Shown: positions 1-10,847, counted from the first letter of the stretch. The stretch: 64,000 nt of DNA from an uncultured Paracoccaceae bacterium (GCA_947503935.1 CANNFR010000009.1:118501-182500), one strand, 5' to 3'. Notes: generated by a model from the letters alone, not told the origin. Made by a program: numbers and translations.

Positions 1-120
1 CTACGTCGCGCCAATTAACTGATTTTCGATCATTGTATAGGTGACAAGGGTTTGCGGCCGAGGCTATGATATCGCGGGGCTGGCAGTGACACTAAAGCGT
101 CCGAACGGACACAGGGGACT

Positions 121-1887
121 ATGACAGGCGTGACAACGTCCGATCGTTGGCAGACCAAACGCGCGCGCTGGGCGAATGCCTATCATGCGCGCAGATCCGG
201 GTTTGCAGGCGCCTCGAAGGGATTCGCGACCCCGCCCGAACCGCGCACCATCGGCAGTTATGCCAAGGGGCGCCAGCTTGTGGCGGGACATCTGCAACTG
301 GGCGGCGAACTGGTCGAGGCGCCGGGTGTGCCCCTCTGGGAGGTTGAGCCGCCATCGCCCGCGTTCCGGGACGAGGCGCAGGGCTGTGCCTGGCTTGACG
401 ATCTGGCCGCCGCGGGGTCGGGTGATGCCCGCCGGCTGGCGCAGGATTGGGTCTGGGGCTGGATTGATCGCTACGGCAAGGGGATCGGCCCGGGCTGGAC
501 GCCCGAGCTGACCGCGCGACGCCTGATCCGCTGGATCAACAACGCCCAATTCCTGCTGGGTGGAAAAGACGCGGCTGAGGAACGGCGGTTCTTCAAGTCG
601 TTGACCCATCAGACCGTCTACCTTTCGCGCCGCTGGGATCAGTCCGAACACGGCCTGCCGCGCTATGAGGCATTGACCGGTTTGATCTGCGCGGGCCTCG
701 CGCTGCAAGGCATGGAGCGGCGCGCGAAGCCCGCGATCGAGGCTCTGGCCCGCGAATGCAAGGCCGGGATCGACCATGGCGGCGGCATCCCGACCCGCAA
801 CCCCGAAGAGCTGATGGAAGTGCTCAGCTTCCTGACCTGGTCCGTCGCGGCGCTGCAAGGGGCCGATCAGCGCGCACCGCGCCGGATCACCGAAGCGATG
901 GAGCGGATCGCGCCAACATTGCGCGCGCTCCGCCACGCCGATGGCGGCCTGGCCCGGTTCCATGGCGGTGGGCGTGGGGCAGATGGCCGTCTGGACCAGG
1001 CGCTGGTGGCCTCGGGCGTGCGGACCCCGCCGGGGCCGGACTTGGCGATGGGCTTTGCGCGGCTGGCAGCTGGCCGAACCAGCGTGATCGTCGATGCCGC
1101 GCGCCCACCGCGCCCGGCTGCGGCACACAACGCCCATGCCTCGGCCACGGCGTTTGAGCTGACCTCTGGGCGCCGTCCGGTGATTGTCAATTGCGGCTCT
1201 GGCATCTCGTTCGGTCAGGATTGGCGCCGGGCGGGGCGGGCCACGCCCCTGCATTCGGCGCTCTGCATTGAGGGGCTGTCCTCGGCCCGGTTGGGGCCCA
1301 AGCGCCAGCAGGCCGGCATTCTGGCCGAGCCTCTGGTCGAGGGGCCGTCAGATGTCTGGGTCGACCGCAGCGGAGGCTTGGCCGACGGAGAATACCGCCT
1401 GTCGATGAGCCATGATGGCTGGATGTTGACCCATGGTCTGACCTGTTTCCGCGAGCTGGTGCTCAGCACCGATGGCCGCGAACTGACCGGTGAGGATTCG
1501 CTGGCCGCCATGTCGGATGAGGAAAAATACCTCTTCGATTGCCTCATGGAGGAATCCGAGACGGACGGTGTCGGTTTCACAGTGCGTTTCCATCTGCACC
1601 CCGATGCCGAGGCTGAGCTGGATCTGGGCGAAACCGGGGTCGAGATAGCCTTGCGCTCGGGCGAGGCTTGGGTGTTTCGCAATACAAGTGATGCGGACTT
1701 GTCGATTGCGCCCTCGGTTTATCTGGAGCGTGGTCGCCTCAAGCCGCGTCCCTCGCAGCAGATCGTCCTCACATCGCGGGTCAGCGATTATACGGGCATG
1801 GTCGGCTGGACATTGGCCAAGACGGTCGATACCCCCTCAACCCTGCGCGACAAGGAGGTGGCAGAGATGCCGCTGGAGCGTCGCTGA
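121..1887 (+). CDS. Heparinase II/III-like family protein
   Basis: The 588-residue product resembles the heparinase II/III-like proteins that commonly precede purH in Rhodobacterales. The N-terminal half is helix-rich with many Trp and Arg residues, as in the alpha/alpha toroid of this family. The C-terminal half, with HSALCIEG near residue 380, fits the beta-sandwich. No signal peptide is visible, so a cytoplasmic or unconventional location is likely. The ATG follows an AGGGGAC ribosome-binding site. purH begins 21 bases downstream, so the two are probably co-transcribed. The true substrate is unknown; polysaccharide lyase activity is inferred from the family only. Confidence 0.85.
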   Translation: MTGVTTSDRWQTKRARWANAYHARRSGFAGASKGFATPPEPRTIGSYAKGRQLVAGHLQLGGELVEAPGVPLWEVEPPSPAFRDEAQGCAWLDDLAAAGSGDARRLAQDWVWGWIDRYGKGIGPGWTPELTARRLIRWINNAQFLLGGKDAAEERRFFKSLTHQTVYLSRRWDQSEHGLPRYEALTGLICAGLALQGMERRAKPAIEALARECKAGIDHGGGIPTRNPEELMEVLSFLTWSVAALQGADQRAPRRITEAMERIAPTLRALRHADGGLARFHGGGRGADGRLDQALVASGVRTPPGPDLAMGFARLAAGRTSVIVDAARPPRPAAAHNAHASATAFELTSGRRPVIVNCGSGISFGQDWRRAGRATPLHSALCIEGLSSARLGPKRQQAGILAEPLVEGPSDVWVDRSGGLADGEYRLSMSHDGWMLTHGLTCFRELVLSTDGRELTGEDSLAAMSDEEKYLFDCLMEESETDGVGFTVRFHLHPDAEAELDLGETGVEIALRSGEAWVFRNTSDADLSIAPSVYLERGRLKPRPSQQIVLTSRVSDYTGMVGWTLAKTVDTPSTLRDKEVAEMPLERR

Positions 1888-1908
1888 GGCCGAAGGGAAG
1901 CTGCCACG

Positions 1909-3498
1909 ATGACCGATCTTGTAAAGCTGCGCCGCGCGCTGATTTCCGTTTCCGACAAGGCCGGCTTGGTCGATCTGGGCCAGGCTCTGGCCGCCCGCGG
2001 GGTTGAGCTGTTGTCGACCGGTGGCACCGCTGCGGCCCTGCGCGACGCGGGCCTGAAGGTGCGCGACGTGGCGGATGTGACGGGCTATCCCGAAATGATG
2101 GATGGCCGGGTCAAGACGCTGCACCCGGCGGTGCATGGCGGCCTTCTGGCCTTGCGCGACAATGCCGAACACCGCGCGGCGATGGAGGCGCACGGCATCG
2201 GCGCGATCGATCTTCTGGTGGTCAACCTCTACCCGTTCGAGGCGACGGTGGCGCGCGGGGCGGATTATGACGAGGCGGTCGAGAATATCGATATCGGCGG
2301 GCCCGCGATGATCCGTGCGGCGGCCAAGAACCACGCCTTCGTCAGCGTGGTCGTCGACACGGGCGATTACGCCGCGCTGCTGGATCAGCTTGAGGCCAAT
2401 GACGGCGCCACGACGCCGGCCTTCCGCCAGACGTTGGCGCAGACGGCTTACGCCCGGACGGCGGCCTATGATGCGGCGGTCTCAACCTGGATGGCGGGCG
2501 CCATCGGTCAGGAGGCCCCGCGCCGCCGCGCCTTTGCCGGGACCCTGGCCCAGCCCCTGCGCTATGGTGAAAACCCCCATCAGGCGGCGGCGTTCTATAC
2601 CGACGGCTCGGCCCGCCCGGGCGTGGCGACAGCCCAGCAATGGCAGGGCAAGGAGCTAAGCTACAACAACATCAACGACACCGATGCGGCTTTCGAACTG
2701 GTCGCAGAATTCAAGCCCGAGATCGGCCCCGCCTGCGCGATCATCAAGCATGCCAACCCCTGCGGCGTTGCCCGTGGCGAGACTCTGCGCGAGGCTTATA
2801 AGCGCGCTTACAATTGCGACCGTACCTCTGCCTTCGGCGGCATCGTCGCGCTGAACCGGCCTCTGGATGTGGCAACGGCTGAGGAAATCCTCGAAATTTT
2901 CACCGAGGTTGTCATCGCCCCCGGCGCGGAGGAGGGCGCGCGCGCCCTCTTTGCCAAGAAGAAGAACCTGCGGCTTCTGACGACCGACGGTCTGCCCGAT
3001 GCGGGCGCGGGCGGTCTGACCTTTCGCCAGGTCTCGGGCGGGTTCCTGGTGCAGGACCGCGACAACGGCGATGTCACGACCCATGCCCTGAAGGTGGTCA
3101 CCAAGCGCGGCCCCAGCGAGGCCGAGATGGCCGATCTGATGTTCGCCTGGAAGGTTGCCAAGCACGTCAAATCAAACGCCATCGTCTATGTGAAGGAGGG
3201 GGCGACCGTGGGCATCGGCGCGGGCCAGATGAGCCGGGTCGATTCGACCCGCATCGCCGCGCGCAAGGCGCAGGACATGGCCGAGGCGATGAGCCTGCCG
3301 CATCCGCTGACCCAAGGGTCGGTCGTGGCGTCAGATGCGTTCTTCCCGTTTCCCGATGGCCTTCTGACCGCGGCCGAGGCCGGGGCGACGGCCGTGATCC
3401 AGCCCGGCGGTTCGATGCGCGACGATGAGGTGATCGCCGCCGCCGACGAGGCGGGCCTGGCGATGGTCTTCACCGGCATGCGCCATTTCCGGCACTGA
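1909..3498 (+). CDS. purH: Bifunctional AICAR transformylase/IMP cyclohydrolase PurH
   Basis: PurH catalyses the last two steps of IMP synthesis: formylation of AICAR with 10-formyl-THF, then ring closure. The 529-residue length is standard. The N-terminal MGS-like cyclohydrolase domain covers about residues 1-150 and includes STGGTA. The transformylase domain follows, with the conserved KHANPCG near residue 278 and [10 protein letters not shown] near the C terminus. lspA starts two bases after the stop, which indicates an operon. Everything expected for a functional enzyme is visible. Confidence 0.98.
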   Translation: MTDLVKLRRALISVSDKAGLVDLGQALAARGVELLSTGGTAAALRDAGLKVRDVADVTGYPEMMDGRVKTLHPAVHGGLLALRDNAEHRAAMEAHGIGAIDLLVVNLYPFEATVARGADYDEAVENIDIGGPAMIRAAAKNHAFVSVVVDTGDYAALLDQLEANDGATTPAFRQTLAQTAYARTAAYDAAVSTWMAGAIGQEAPRRRAFAGTLAQPLRYGENPHQAAAFYTDGSARPGVATAQQWQGKELSYNNINDTDAAFELVAEFKPEIGPACAIIKHANPCGVARGETLREAYKRAYNCDRTSAFGGIVALNRPLDVATAEEILEIFTEVVIAPGAEEGARALFAKKKNLRLLTTDGLPDAGAGGLTFRQVSGGFLVQDRDNGDVTTHALKVVTKRGPSEAEMADLMFAWKVAKHVKSNAIVYVKEGATVGIGAGQMSRVDSTRIAARKAQDMAEAMSLPHPLTQGSVVASDAFFPFPDGLLTAAEAGATAVIQPGGSMRDDEVIAAADEAGLAMVFTGMRHFRH

Positions 3499-3499
3499 C

Positions 3500-3970
3500 A
3501 TGCGGCTGACCCTTCTGATTGCATTGGCGATTTTCGTGGTCGATCAGGCCAGCAAATATTACGTCGTCCACATGCTCGACCTGGCGCGTATACGGGAAAT
3601 CGACGTTTTCCCGCCCTATCTGAACCTGCGTATGGCCTGGAATGACGGGATCAATTTCGGGCTTCTGGGCGATCTGGGCGGCTATATGCGCTGGGTCCTG
3701 ATCGCCCTGGCCTTGGGCATTTCGGCCTGGGTCGTCTGGTGGGTCAGGCGCGGCCCGCAAAAGCCCATCGTGCTGATCTCGGCCGGGATCTTGCTGGGCG
3801 GTGCCTTGGGCAATGTGGTTGACCGCGTGATCTATGGCGCGGTGGCCGACTTTTTGAACATGTCGTGCTGCGGCATCGAAAACCCGTTTGCCTTCAACGT
3901 GGCCGATGTGGCGATCTTCGTGGGCGCGATCGGCCTGGTCCTGTTCACGAGCGAGAAGAAGACCACGTGA
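3500..3970 (+). CDS. lspA: Lipoprotein signal peptidase LspA
   Basis: Signal peptidase II is an inner-membrane aspartyl protease that cleaves prolipoprotein signal peptides after lipid modification. The 156-residue product has about four hydrophobic segments. It carries the two family signatures with catalytic aspartates: GNVVDRV (Asp near residue 108) and NVADVAIF (Asp near residue 136). It follows purH by two bases, and a predicted lipoprotein gene lies just downstream, which may be one of its substrates. Confidence 0.97.
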   Translation: MRLTLLIALAIFVVDQASKYYVVHMLDLARIREIDVFPPYLNLRMAWNDGINFGLLGDLGGYMRWVLIALALGISAWVVWWVRRGPQKPIVLISAGILLGGALGNVVDRVIYGAVADFLNMSCCGIENPFAFNVADVAIFVGAIGLVLFTSEKKTT

Positions 3971-4023
3971 CGCGCCCGCAGCTTTGGGCTAAACGAAGGC
4001 GGGACGGTGGAAGGAAGGAAGCG

Positions 4024-4569
4024 ATGGTGGCGATGCGACGGTTCAGGATGATGGCGCTGATCGCGGCAGGTCTGGTCCTGTCGGCTTGCGGCAGCGATCG
4101 CAATCCTGAGCTTTTGAACATCCGCTCGAACACCACGACGCCGGATGAATTCTCGATCCTGCCCACCAAACCCTTGCAAGCCCCCGAAGATTTCAGCGCG
4201 CTGCCTGAGCCGACACCCGGCGGCGGCAACCGTGTCGATCCGACGCCAACCGCCGATGCGGTCGCCGTTCTGGGCGGCAACCCTGCCGCCCTGACCCGCA
4301 GTGGCGTGCCCGCGGGCGATGGCGCGCTTTTCGCGCATACGACGCGCTATGGCGTGACGCCCGCGATTCGCACCGAGTTGGCGCAGGCCGATCTTGAGTT
4401 TCGCCGCGCCAATGACGGCCGCCTGCTTGAGCGGCTTTTCAACGTCAACGTCTATTTCCGCGCCTATGAGGCACTCAGCCTCGACCAACATGCCGAGCTT
4501 GAGCGCTGGCGCCGTGTCGGCGTGCGCACGCCCTCGGCCCCGCCTGATCCGGAAGTCGAGTACGAATAA
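4024..4569 (+). CDS. DUF3035-type lipoprotein
   Basis: This 181-residue protein begins with a short signal peptide ending in a lipobox-like SACG, so Cys is probably lipidated and the protein anchored in the envelope. The body is Pro/Thr-rich (LPTKPLQAPEDF) and fits the DUF3035 family, which is frequent beside lspA and M16 peptidase genes in Rhodobacteraceae. The ATG at 4024 was chosen because it follows GGAAGGAAG and gives a proper signal peptide; ATG 4033 is an alternative. The function of the family is not known to me. Confidence 0.85.
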   Translation: MVAMRRFRMMALIAAGLVLSACGSDRNPELLNIRSNTTTPDEFSILPTKPLQAPEDFSALPEPTPGGGNRVDPTPTADAVAVLGGNPAALTRSGVPAGDGALFAHTTRYGVTPAIRTELAQADLEFRRANDGRLLERLFNVNVYFRAYEALSLDQHAELERWRRVGVRTPSAPPDPEVEYE

Positions 4570-4652
4570 CCCGGTCACATCCGCGTAGGTTTGGCTTGAA
4601 TGCGCGGGCAACAGACGTACCTTCCTGCCCAAAGCAACCAAGGAGTGTGCCC

Positions 4653-5996
4653 ATGCCCCGACGCCTGATCGGCCTCGCGCTGGCCGGATTGGCCTTTGCC
4701 CTGCCCCTGCAGGCGCAGGAGGTGACGACCTTCACGCTGGATAACGGGATGGAGGCCGTGGTGATCGAAAACCACCGCGCGCCGGTGGCTGTGCACATGG
4801 TCTGGTACCGGGTCGGTGCGGCGGATGAACCGCCCGGCAGCTCGGGCATCGCGCATTTTCTGGAGCATCTGATGTTCAAGGGCACCGATGATCGCGCCTC
4901 GGGCGAGCTGTCGGGCTTGGTTGAGTTGAATGGCGGATCGGACAACGCCTTCACCTCATGGGATTTCACCGCCTACTTTCAGCGCGTCGCCGCCGACCGG
5001 CTGGACCTGATGATGGAGCTTGAGGCCGATCGCATGCGCGACCTTCAGATGACCGAGCAGGACGTGCTGACCGAACGCGATGTTATCTTGGAGGAACGTA
5101 GCCAGAGGGTCGATAACGATCCCGGCGGGCTGTTCAGCGAACAGCGCCGCGCGGCGCAATACATGAACCACCCCTACGGCGTGCCGATCATCGGCTGGCG
5201 GCATGAGATGGAAGAGCTTAGCCAGGATGACGCGCTGGATTTCTACCGCCGCTACTACGCCCCCAACAATGCCATCCTGATCGTGGCGGGCGATGTCGAC
5301 CCCGATGAGGTGCGCGCGCTGGCCGAACAGCATTACGGGCCGCTGGAACCCTCGCCCGGATTGGTCGCCCGCACGCGTCCGGCCGAGCCGCCGCAACTGG
5401 CCGAGCGTCGCGTGATGTTCAGCGATCCGCGCGTCTCGCAGCCTTACGTGATGCGCACCTATCTGACGCCCGAGCGTGACAGCGGCGCGCAGGAAACGGC
5501 CGCCGCGCTGACCTATCTGGCCGATATTCTGGGCGGCAGTGGTGCGACCTCGTTCATGGGCCGCAAACTGCAATTCGAAACCCAGACGGCGATTTACACA
5601 GCCGCGTTCTACGATGGCACCAGCCTTGATGACACGACCTTCGGGCTTGTCGTCGTGCCGTCCGAAGGGGTCAGCCTGGCCGATGCCGAGGCGGCGATGG
5701 ACCAGGTGCTGGAAGATTTCGTGACCGAGGGTATCGACGACGCCCAGTTCGAGCGGATCAAGTTCCAGATCCGCGCGCAGGAGATCTATGCGCAAGACGA
5801 TATCCAAGGCCTCGCGCGGCGCTATGGCCAGGGCCTGACCAGCGGTCTGACCGTCGCCGATATCCAGGCTTGGCCTGAGGTGCTGGACGCGGTCACCAAG
5901 GAAGACGTGATGGCCGTCGCCGCCGAGATTTTCGATGAACGCCGCGCCGTGACCGGCTGGCTGATGCAGGATGAAGCTGAGGAGGTGATGCAATGA
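4653..5996 (+). CDS. M16 family zinc metallopeptidase, catalytic subunit
   Basis: This is a pitrilysin/processing-peptidase-type protease of 447 residues with an N-terminal signal peptide ending near LQAQE, so it is predicted to be periplasmic. The inverted zinc motif HFLEH is at residues 68-72 and the likely third ligand Glu is near 147 in LEERSQR. The start at 4653 has AAGGAG upstream. The next gene overlaps by four bases and encodes a motif-less M16 homologue. This catalytic/non-catalytic pairing is the known arrangement of bacterial heterodimeric M16 peptidases. Confidence 0.95.
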   Translation: MPRRLIGLALAGLAFALPLQAQEVTTFTLDNGMEAVVIENHRAPVAVHMVWYRVGAADEPPGSSGIAHFLEHLMFKGTDDRASGELSGLVELNGGSDNAFTSWDFTAYFQRVAADRLDLMMELEADRMRDLQMTEQDVLTERDVILEERSQRVDNDPGGLFSEQRRAAQYMNHPYGVPIIGWRHEMEELSQDDALDFYRRYYAPNNAILIVAGDVDPDEVRALAEQHYGPLEPSPGLVARTRPAEPPQLAERRVMFSDPRVSQPYVMRTYLTPERDSGAQETAAALTYLADILGGSGATSFMGRKLQFETQTAIYTAAFYDGTSLDDTTFGLVVVPSEGVSLADAEAAMDQVLEDFVTEGIDDAQFERIKFQIRAQEIYAQDDIQGLARRYGQGLTSGLTVADIQAWPEVLDAVTKEDVMAVAAEIFDERRAVTGWLMQDEAEEVMQ

Positions 5997-7309
5997 TGCG
6001 TCTCATATGGGTCGCTGTCGCCGCGATCACCCTGGCGCTGCCCGCGCGTGCGGCTGTCGACATCAAGGAAGTGACGTCACCCGGTGGCATCACCGCCTGG
6101 CTGGTTGAGGAGCACTCGATCCCCTTCGTCGCGCTGGAAATCCGCTTCAAGGGTGGAGCAAGTCTGGACGCGCCCGGCAAACGCGGTGCGATCAACCTGA
6201 TGACAGGTCTTCTTGAGGAAGGCGCCGGCGATCTGGATGCACGGCAATTCGCCGCCCGGGCCGAGGAACTGGCGGCGCGGTTCTCCTTCGACGTCTATGA
6301 CGACACGATGATGATCTCGGCCTCGGTGCTGACGGAAAATCGTGGTGAGGCTTTGGGCCTTCTGCGCTCGGCCCTGATTGAGCCGCGTTTCGACGAAGAC
6401 GCGGTTGAGCGGGTGCGCGCGCAGGTCCTGTCGATCATCGGGTCGGACGCCACCGATCCGAACGAGATCGCCGACATGACGTTCAACCAGATCGCGTTCG
6501 GCGATCACCCCTATGGCTCGTCCCTGAACGGCACGCTGGAAAGTGTAGCGGCCCTGACGCGCGACGATGTTGTCGCCGCGAAAGACCGCTTGATGGCCCG
6601 CGACCGCATCTACGTGGCCGCCGTCGGCGACATCACGGCGGACGAGCTGGGCGCGCTTCTGGACGATCTTCTGGGCGCATTGCCCGAGACAGGCGCAAAG
6701 CTGCCCGACCGGGCCGAGGTCGGCCTGACCGGCGGCGTGACGGTCGTGCCCTTCGACACGCCGCAATCGGTGGTGATGTTCGGCCATGAGGGGATCGAGC
6801 GTTTCGATGATGATTTCTTCCCGGCCTTCGTGCTGAACCAGGTGCTGGGCGGCGGTGGCTTTTCCTCGCGCCTGATGGCCGAGGTGCGCAAGGCGCGCGG
6901 GCTGACCTATGGCATCGGCTCGTACCTGGTGCCGATGGATCATGCCGAGCTTTACCTGGGCCAGTTCGCCTCGGGCAACAATCGCGTCAGCGAGGCGATC
7001 GACGTGGTCCGCGCCGAATGGGCCAAGGCCGCCACCGAGGGCCTGACCGAAGAGGAGTTGGAGCGCGCCAAGACCTTTCTGACCGGCGCCTACCCCCTGC
7101 GGTTCGACGGCAACGCCACAATCGCGGGCATTTTGGCGGGAATGCAGTCCGAGGGCCTGCCGATCGAATACATCGAAACCCGCAATCAGCAGATCGAAGC
7201 GGTGACGCTGGAAGACATCCAGCGCGTCGCCACCCGCCTCCTGCGCCCAGATGACCTGCGCTTTGTCGTGGTGGGCCAGCCCGAGGGGCTTGAGGGGGAT
7301 GGGCTTTGA
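5993..7309 (+). CDS. M16 family protein lacking the zinc motif (partner subunit)
   Basis: The 438-residue product has a signal peptide (LALPARA) and the two-lobed M16 fold. Where its partner has HFLEH, it reads INLMTGLLEEG, so the zinc ligands are absent. It retains the C-terminal RKARGLTYGIGSY region typical of the substrate-binding half. The start overlaps the upstream peptidase gene as ATGA, implying translational coupling. It is probably the non-catalytic partner of a periplasmic heterodimer rather than a decayed enzyme. Confidence 0.93.
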   Translation: MMRLIWVAVAAITLALPARAAVDIKEVTSPGGITAWLVEEHSIPFVALEIRFKGGASLDAPGKRGAINLMTGLLEEGAGDLDARQFAARAEELAARFSFDVYDDTMMISASVLTENRGEALGLLRSALIEPRFDEDAVERVRAQVLSIIGSDATDPNEIADMTFNQIAFGDHPYGSSLNGTLESVAALTRDDVVAAKDRLMARDRIYVAAVGDITADELGALLDDLLGALPETGAKLPDRAEVGLTGGVTVVPFDTPQSVVMFGHEGIERFDDDFFPAFVLNQVLGGGGFSSRLMAEVRKARGLTYGIGSYLVPMDHAELYLGQFASGNNRVSEAIDVVRAEWAKAATEGLTEEELERAKTFLTGAYPLRFDGNATIAGILAGMQSEGLPIEYIETRNQQIEAVTLEDIQRVATRLLRPDDLRFVVVGQPEGLEGDGL

Positions 7310-7698
7310 TGCCCAACCCCGATGCGCCGCCTTGTGAGTGTGATTGGCTTGAGCGCAAGGCCGCCAATCCTGATGTACCGATCTTTTGGGATGAGATGAC
7401 AGGTGAGTATCAGCTGCGCTGGGGTCCAGACGACGCGAAGGCCAGCTCGATTTTTTATCACTGCCCCTTTTGCGGTGGCAGGGCTCCGGCGTCGCGGCGC
7501 AACAAGCTGTTTGCTGTGATCCCGGAGGCTGAATCTGTCCGGCTTTTGCGCCTCACCTCCGGGTTCGACACGCTTGATGAGGTGATCGATGCATTTGGTG
7601 AGCCCGATCATGATTTTGGATCGAGCGAAAGGCTGATGCAGCCAGAGAGAGGCGATGACCCTCCAACAGTACAAGCGGCGCGGGTCTTGCAGTATTGA
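7309..7698 (+). CDS. Small Cys-rich protein, probably truncated by an in-frame TGA
   Basis: The open frame encodes 129 residues with paired cysteines near the N terminus (CECDW) and a CPFCGG knuckle, which looks like a small zinc-binding domain. I do not recognise a named function; a DUF6980-like family is possible. The ATG overlaps the previous stop by one base. After the TGA at 7696-7698 the same frame stays open for 32 more codons and reads like protein (TAEVRFSDWG, LIGKYIG). The natural C terminus therefore appears to be cut off, giving about 162 residues if the stop were a sense codon. Confidence 0.7.
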   Translation: MPNPDAPPCECDWLERKAANPDVPIFWDEMTGEYQLRWGPDDAKASSIFYHCPFCGGRAPASRRNKLFAVIPEAESVRLLRLTSGFDTLDEVIDAFGEPDHDFGSSERLMQPERGDDPPTVQAARVLQY

Positions 7699-7797
7699 GG
7701 CCTTTCGGAGACTGCAGAGGTCCGGTTCTCGGATTGGGGGCGCGCGCCGATAAGCGTGATGCTGATAGGAAAGTATATCGGGCTGACGCCCAACTGA
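7699..7797 (+). pseudogene. Severed C-terminal segment of the Cys-rich protein
   Basis: These 32 codons plus a stop follow the premature TGA directly in frame and have no start codon or ribosome-binding site of their own. The translation, including TAEVRFSDWG and VMLIGKYIG, has the strand-like look of a domain end. ATA codons are used twice, more than in neighbouring genes. It is either a dead remnant of a nonsense mutation, or translated by read-through of TGA followed by G. Confidence 0.55.
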
Positions 7798-7836
7798 CCT
7801 TGCCCGACTCAGGGCGCGCCTGCTAGTGATGGTGGT

Positions 7837-9669
7837 ATGCGCCCCGGTAACCCCAATATGCGCGATGCTGAGCCTCTGAGGTCAGTGATCCGCCAGCTTG
7901 ACGACGCCGCAATCAACCGGATCGCGGCGGGCGAGGTGGTGGAACGCCCGGCCTCGGCAGTGAAGGAGCTGGTCGAGAACGCGCTCGATGCCGGCGCGCG
8001 GCGGATCGACGTGGCCTATGCCCAGGGCGGCAAGGTTCTGATCCGGGTGACCGACGATGGCTGCGGCATGGGGGCCGAGGACTTGCCTCTGGCCCTGTCG
8101 CGCCATGCCACATCGAAGATCGACGGGTCCGACCTGCTCGACATCCATACCTTCGGCTTCCGGGGCGAGGCGTTGCCCTCGCTCGGCGCGGTCGGGCGGC
8201 TTTGCATCACCTCTCGTGCGGGGGCCGAGGCGGCCTCGATCACCGTTGAGGGCGGTCGGATGGGCCGGGTCAAGCCCGCGGCCCTGACCCGGGGCACGGT
8301 GGTTGAGCTGCGCGACCTTTTCTACGCCACACCCGCCCGGCTGAAATTCCTGCGCACCGACCGCGCCGAGGCGCAGGCGATCACCGATGTGATCAAGCGG
8401 CTGGCCATGGCCGAGCCCTTCGTCAGCTTCACCTTGCGCGATGTCAGCGATGGCGGCGAGGGCCGCGTGGTGTTCCGGGCCGATGCCGAGACGGGTGATC
8501 TGTTCGATGCGTTGCACGGGCGGCTGGCCCGGGTGCTGGGCGCCGAATTTGCCGAGAACGCGCTGAAGATCGATGCCGATCGCGAGGGGTTCCACCTGAC
8601 CGGTTACGCCGCCTTGCCCACCTATTCGCGCGGCGCCGCGGTGGCGCAGTACCTCTACGTGAATGGCCGCCCGGTGCGCGACAAGCTGCTGGTCGGTGCT
8701 TTGCGCGGGGCCTATGCTGATTTCCTCAGTCGCGACCGGCATCCTGTGGCGGTGCTGTTTCTCGACTGCGACCCGCATGTGGTGGACGTGAACGTGCATC
8801 CCGCCAAGGCCGAGGTGCGGTTCCGCGAACCGGGGCTGGCGCGCGGCCTGATCGTCTCGGCGCTCCGCCATGCTCTGGCCGGGGCCGGGCACCGGGCCTC
8901 GACGACCGTGGCCAACGCGACCCTCGGTGCGATGCAGCCCGAACCGACCAGCGGCGCGCGCATCTACCAGATGGATCGCCCCAGCCGGCAGGCGATGCAG
9001 AGCGCCTATGCCGCACAATCGCCGGGCTTTGCCGAGGCCGCCCCGGTCATGGCGCGGGTCGAAGAGCGGCCGGAGGCCGACGATGAGACCCATCCCCTTG
9101 GGGCCGCCCGCGCGCAGGTGCATGAGAATTACATCATCGCCCAGACCGAAACCGGCATCGTCATTGTCGATCAGCACGCGGCGCATGAGCGCCTTGTCTA
9201 TGAAAAGCTCAAGCGCCAGATGGCTAAAAACGGCGTCGCCGCGCAGGCTCTGTTGATCCCCGAGATCGTGGACCTCTCCCAAGGCGATCTGGCGCGGCTG
9301 ATGGAGGCGGCGGATGATCTGGCAACGCTGGGCCTGACGCTGGAGCCGTTCGGCGGCACCGCCGTGGCCGTGCGCGAAGTGCCGGCGATCCTCGGCAAGG
9401 TCGACGCCAAGGCCATGGTGCACGACATCCTTGATGAACTGACCGATCAGGGGGAAACCCGTGGCGTGAAAGACCGGATCGAGGCCGTGCTGAGCCGCGT
9501 CGCCTGCCACGGCTCGGTCCGCTCAGGCCGTTGGATGCGGGGGGAGGAGATGAACGCCCTCCTGCGCGAGATGGAGGCGACACCCCATTCCGGCCAGTGC
9601 AATCACGGGCGGCCCACCTACGTGGAATTAAAGCTGTCCGACATCGAACGCCTTTTCGGCCGCACATGA
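7837..9669 (+). CDS. mutL: DNA mismatch repair protein MutL
   Basis: MutL couples MutS mismatch recognition to strand removal. The 610-residue protein has the GHKL ATPase motifs: [11 protein letters not shown] with Glu near residue 47, DDGCGM, and [10 protein letters not shown] Pro/Ala linker around 370-420 precedes the C-terminal dimerisation domain. That domain carries the DQHAAHE...E endonuclease metal motif from residue 445, the form found in bacteria without MutH. The start is uncertain: ATG 7858 would remove seven residues. rmuC overlaps the stop by four bases. Confidence 0.97.
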   Translation: MRPGNPNMRDAEPLRSVIRQLDDAAINRIAAGEVVERPASAVKELVENALDAGARRIDVAYAQGGKVLIRVTDDGCGMGAEDLPLALSRHATSKIDGSDLLDIHTFGFRGEALPSLGAVGRLCITSRAGAEAASITVEGGRMGRVKPAALTRGTVVELRDLFYATPARLKFLRTDRAEAQAITDVIKRLAMAEPFVSFTLRDVSDGGEGRVVFRADAETGDLFDALHGRLARVLGAEFAENALKIDADREGFHLTGYAALPTYSRGAAVAQYLYVNGRPVRDKLLVGALRGAYADFLSRDRHPVAVLFLDCDPHVVDVNVHPAKAEVRFREPGLARGLIVSALRHALAGAGHRASTTVANATLGAMQPEPTSGARIYQMDRPSRQAMQSAYAAQSPGFAEAAPVMARVEERPEADDETHPLGAARAQVHENYIIAQTETGIVIVDQHAAHERLVYEKLKRQMAKNGVAAQALLIPEIVDLSQGDLARLMEAADDLATLGLTLEPFGGTAVAVREVPAILGKVDAKAMVHDILDELTDQGETRGVKDRIEAVLSRVACHGSVRSGRWMRGEEMNALLREMEATPHSGQCNHGRPTYVELKLSDIERLFGRT

Positions 9670-10838
9670 TCGAGATTGGCGGACAGACCTACGCGTTCAG
9701 TGATCCGCTGGTGATCGCGGCCATCGTCGGAGCGGCGATCGGGCTTTTGGTGCTGATCCTTCTCATTCTTGCTGTGCGCCGAGCGGGTCAGGCCGCGCAG
9801 ATGGTCGAACCCTTCATCCGCGAGATGGGGATGATGGGCGATCAGGTTCGCATGCTGTCAAACGGCCAGCAGCAATTGTCGGGCGGGCTGACGCAGGTGT
9901 CCGAGGCGCAGGCGGCCGCCCAGGCGAACCTTCTGCGATTGATGGAGGCGCGGCTGGCCGAAGTGTCGAACAAGATGGCCGAGAACCTGCAAGGCACGGC
10001 GACCCGCACGGCGCACTCCTTAGGCGAATTGCAACAGCGGTTGCAGACCATCGACAAGGCGCAGGCCAATATCGAGAAGCTGTCTGGCAATGTACTGAGC
10101 CTGCAGGACATCCTGTCGAACAAGCAGACAAGGGGCGCGTTCGGGGAGATTCAGCTGCATGATATCGTGGGCAAGGCGCTGCCACCCGATGCCTTCACCA
10201 TGCAGGCCACGCTGTCGAACAACCGCCGCGCCGATTGCCTGATCCACCTGCCGAACCCGCCCGGCCCCATCGTGGTCGATGCCAAGTTTCCGCTTGAGGC
10301 TTATGAGGCCCTGCGCGCGGCCCAGACCGATCGCGATGTCGTCGAGGCCAGCCGCAACCTGCGCCACGCGGTCCGCACCCATATCCGCGCCATTGCCGAG
10401 CGCTACATCATCGAAGGCGAAACCGCCGATGGTGCGCTGATGTTCCTGCCGTCCGAGGCCGTCTATGCCGAGCTTCACGCCAATTTCGCCGAAATCGTGC
10501 GCGAGGGGTTCGGGCTGCGCGTCTGGATTGTCTCGCCCACCACGTGCATGGCGACGCTGAACACCATGCGGGCGGTTCTGAAAGACGCCCGCATGCGCGA
10601 ACAGGCCGGCGCGATCCGAAAAGAGCTGGGGCTGCTTTATGCCGACGTTGATCGCCTGGGCACCCGGGTCGAGAACCTCGATCGGCATTTCGGACAGGCG
10701 GCGAAGGATATCGAGGAGATCAAGATCTCGGCCGACAAGGCGGGCAAGCGCGCCAAGCGGCTGGATCATTTCGATTTTGAGGAGATTGCGCCGGACGATC
10801 AGGAGGCTGTCGTTCCATTCGTCCGATCGACAGATTGA
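9666..10838 (+). CDS. rmuC: DNA recombination protein RmuC
   Basis: RmuC family proteins are membrane-tethered, coiled-coil, nuclease-fold proteins that limit recombination at inverted repeats. This 390-residue form has one transmembrane helix at about residues 15-38, a long Gln/Ala-rich coiled coil to about 160, and the conserved RmuC domain with [19 protein letters not shown] and [10 protein letters not shown]. It begins inside the mutL stop codon (ATGA), so the two DNA-maintenance genes are translationally coupled. Confidence 0.95.
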   Translation: MIEIGGQTYAFSDPLVIAAIVGAAIGLLVLILLILAVRRAGQAAQMVEPFIREMGMMGDQVRMLSNGQQQLSGGLTQVSEAQAAAQANLLRLMEARLAEVSNKMAENLQGTATRTAHSLGELQQRLQTIDKAQANIEKLSGNVLSLQDILSNKQTRGAFGEIQLHDIVGKALPPDAFTMQATLSNNRRADCLIHLPNPPGPIVVDAKFPLEAYEALRAAQTDRDVVEASRNLRHAVRTHIRAIAERYIIEGETADGALMFLPSEAVYAELHANFAEIVREGFGLRVWIVSPTTCMATLNTMRAVLKDARMREQAGAIRKELGLLYADVDRLGTRVENLDRHFGQAAKDIEEIKISADKAGKRAKRLDHFDFEEIAPDDQEAVVPFVRSTD

Positions 10839-10847
10839 AAAACTCTT

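Noticed and set aside
1..120. End of an upstream gene at the left edge
   Set aside because: Stops occur in the plus frames and no conserved protein end could be read in these 120 bases.
7882..9510. 542-codon minus-strand frame
   Set aside because: It lies fully inside mutL; it is a by-product of high GC in the third codon position.
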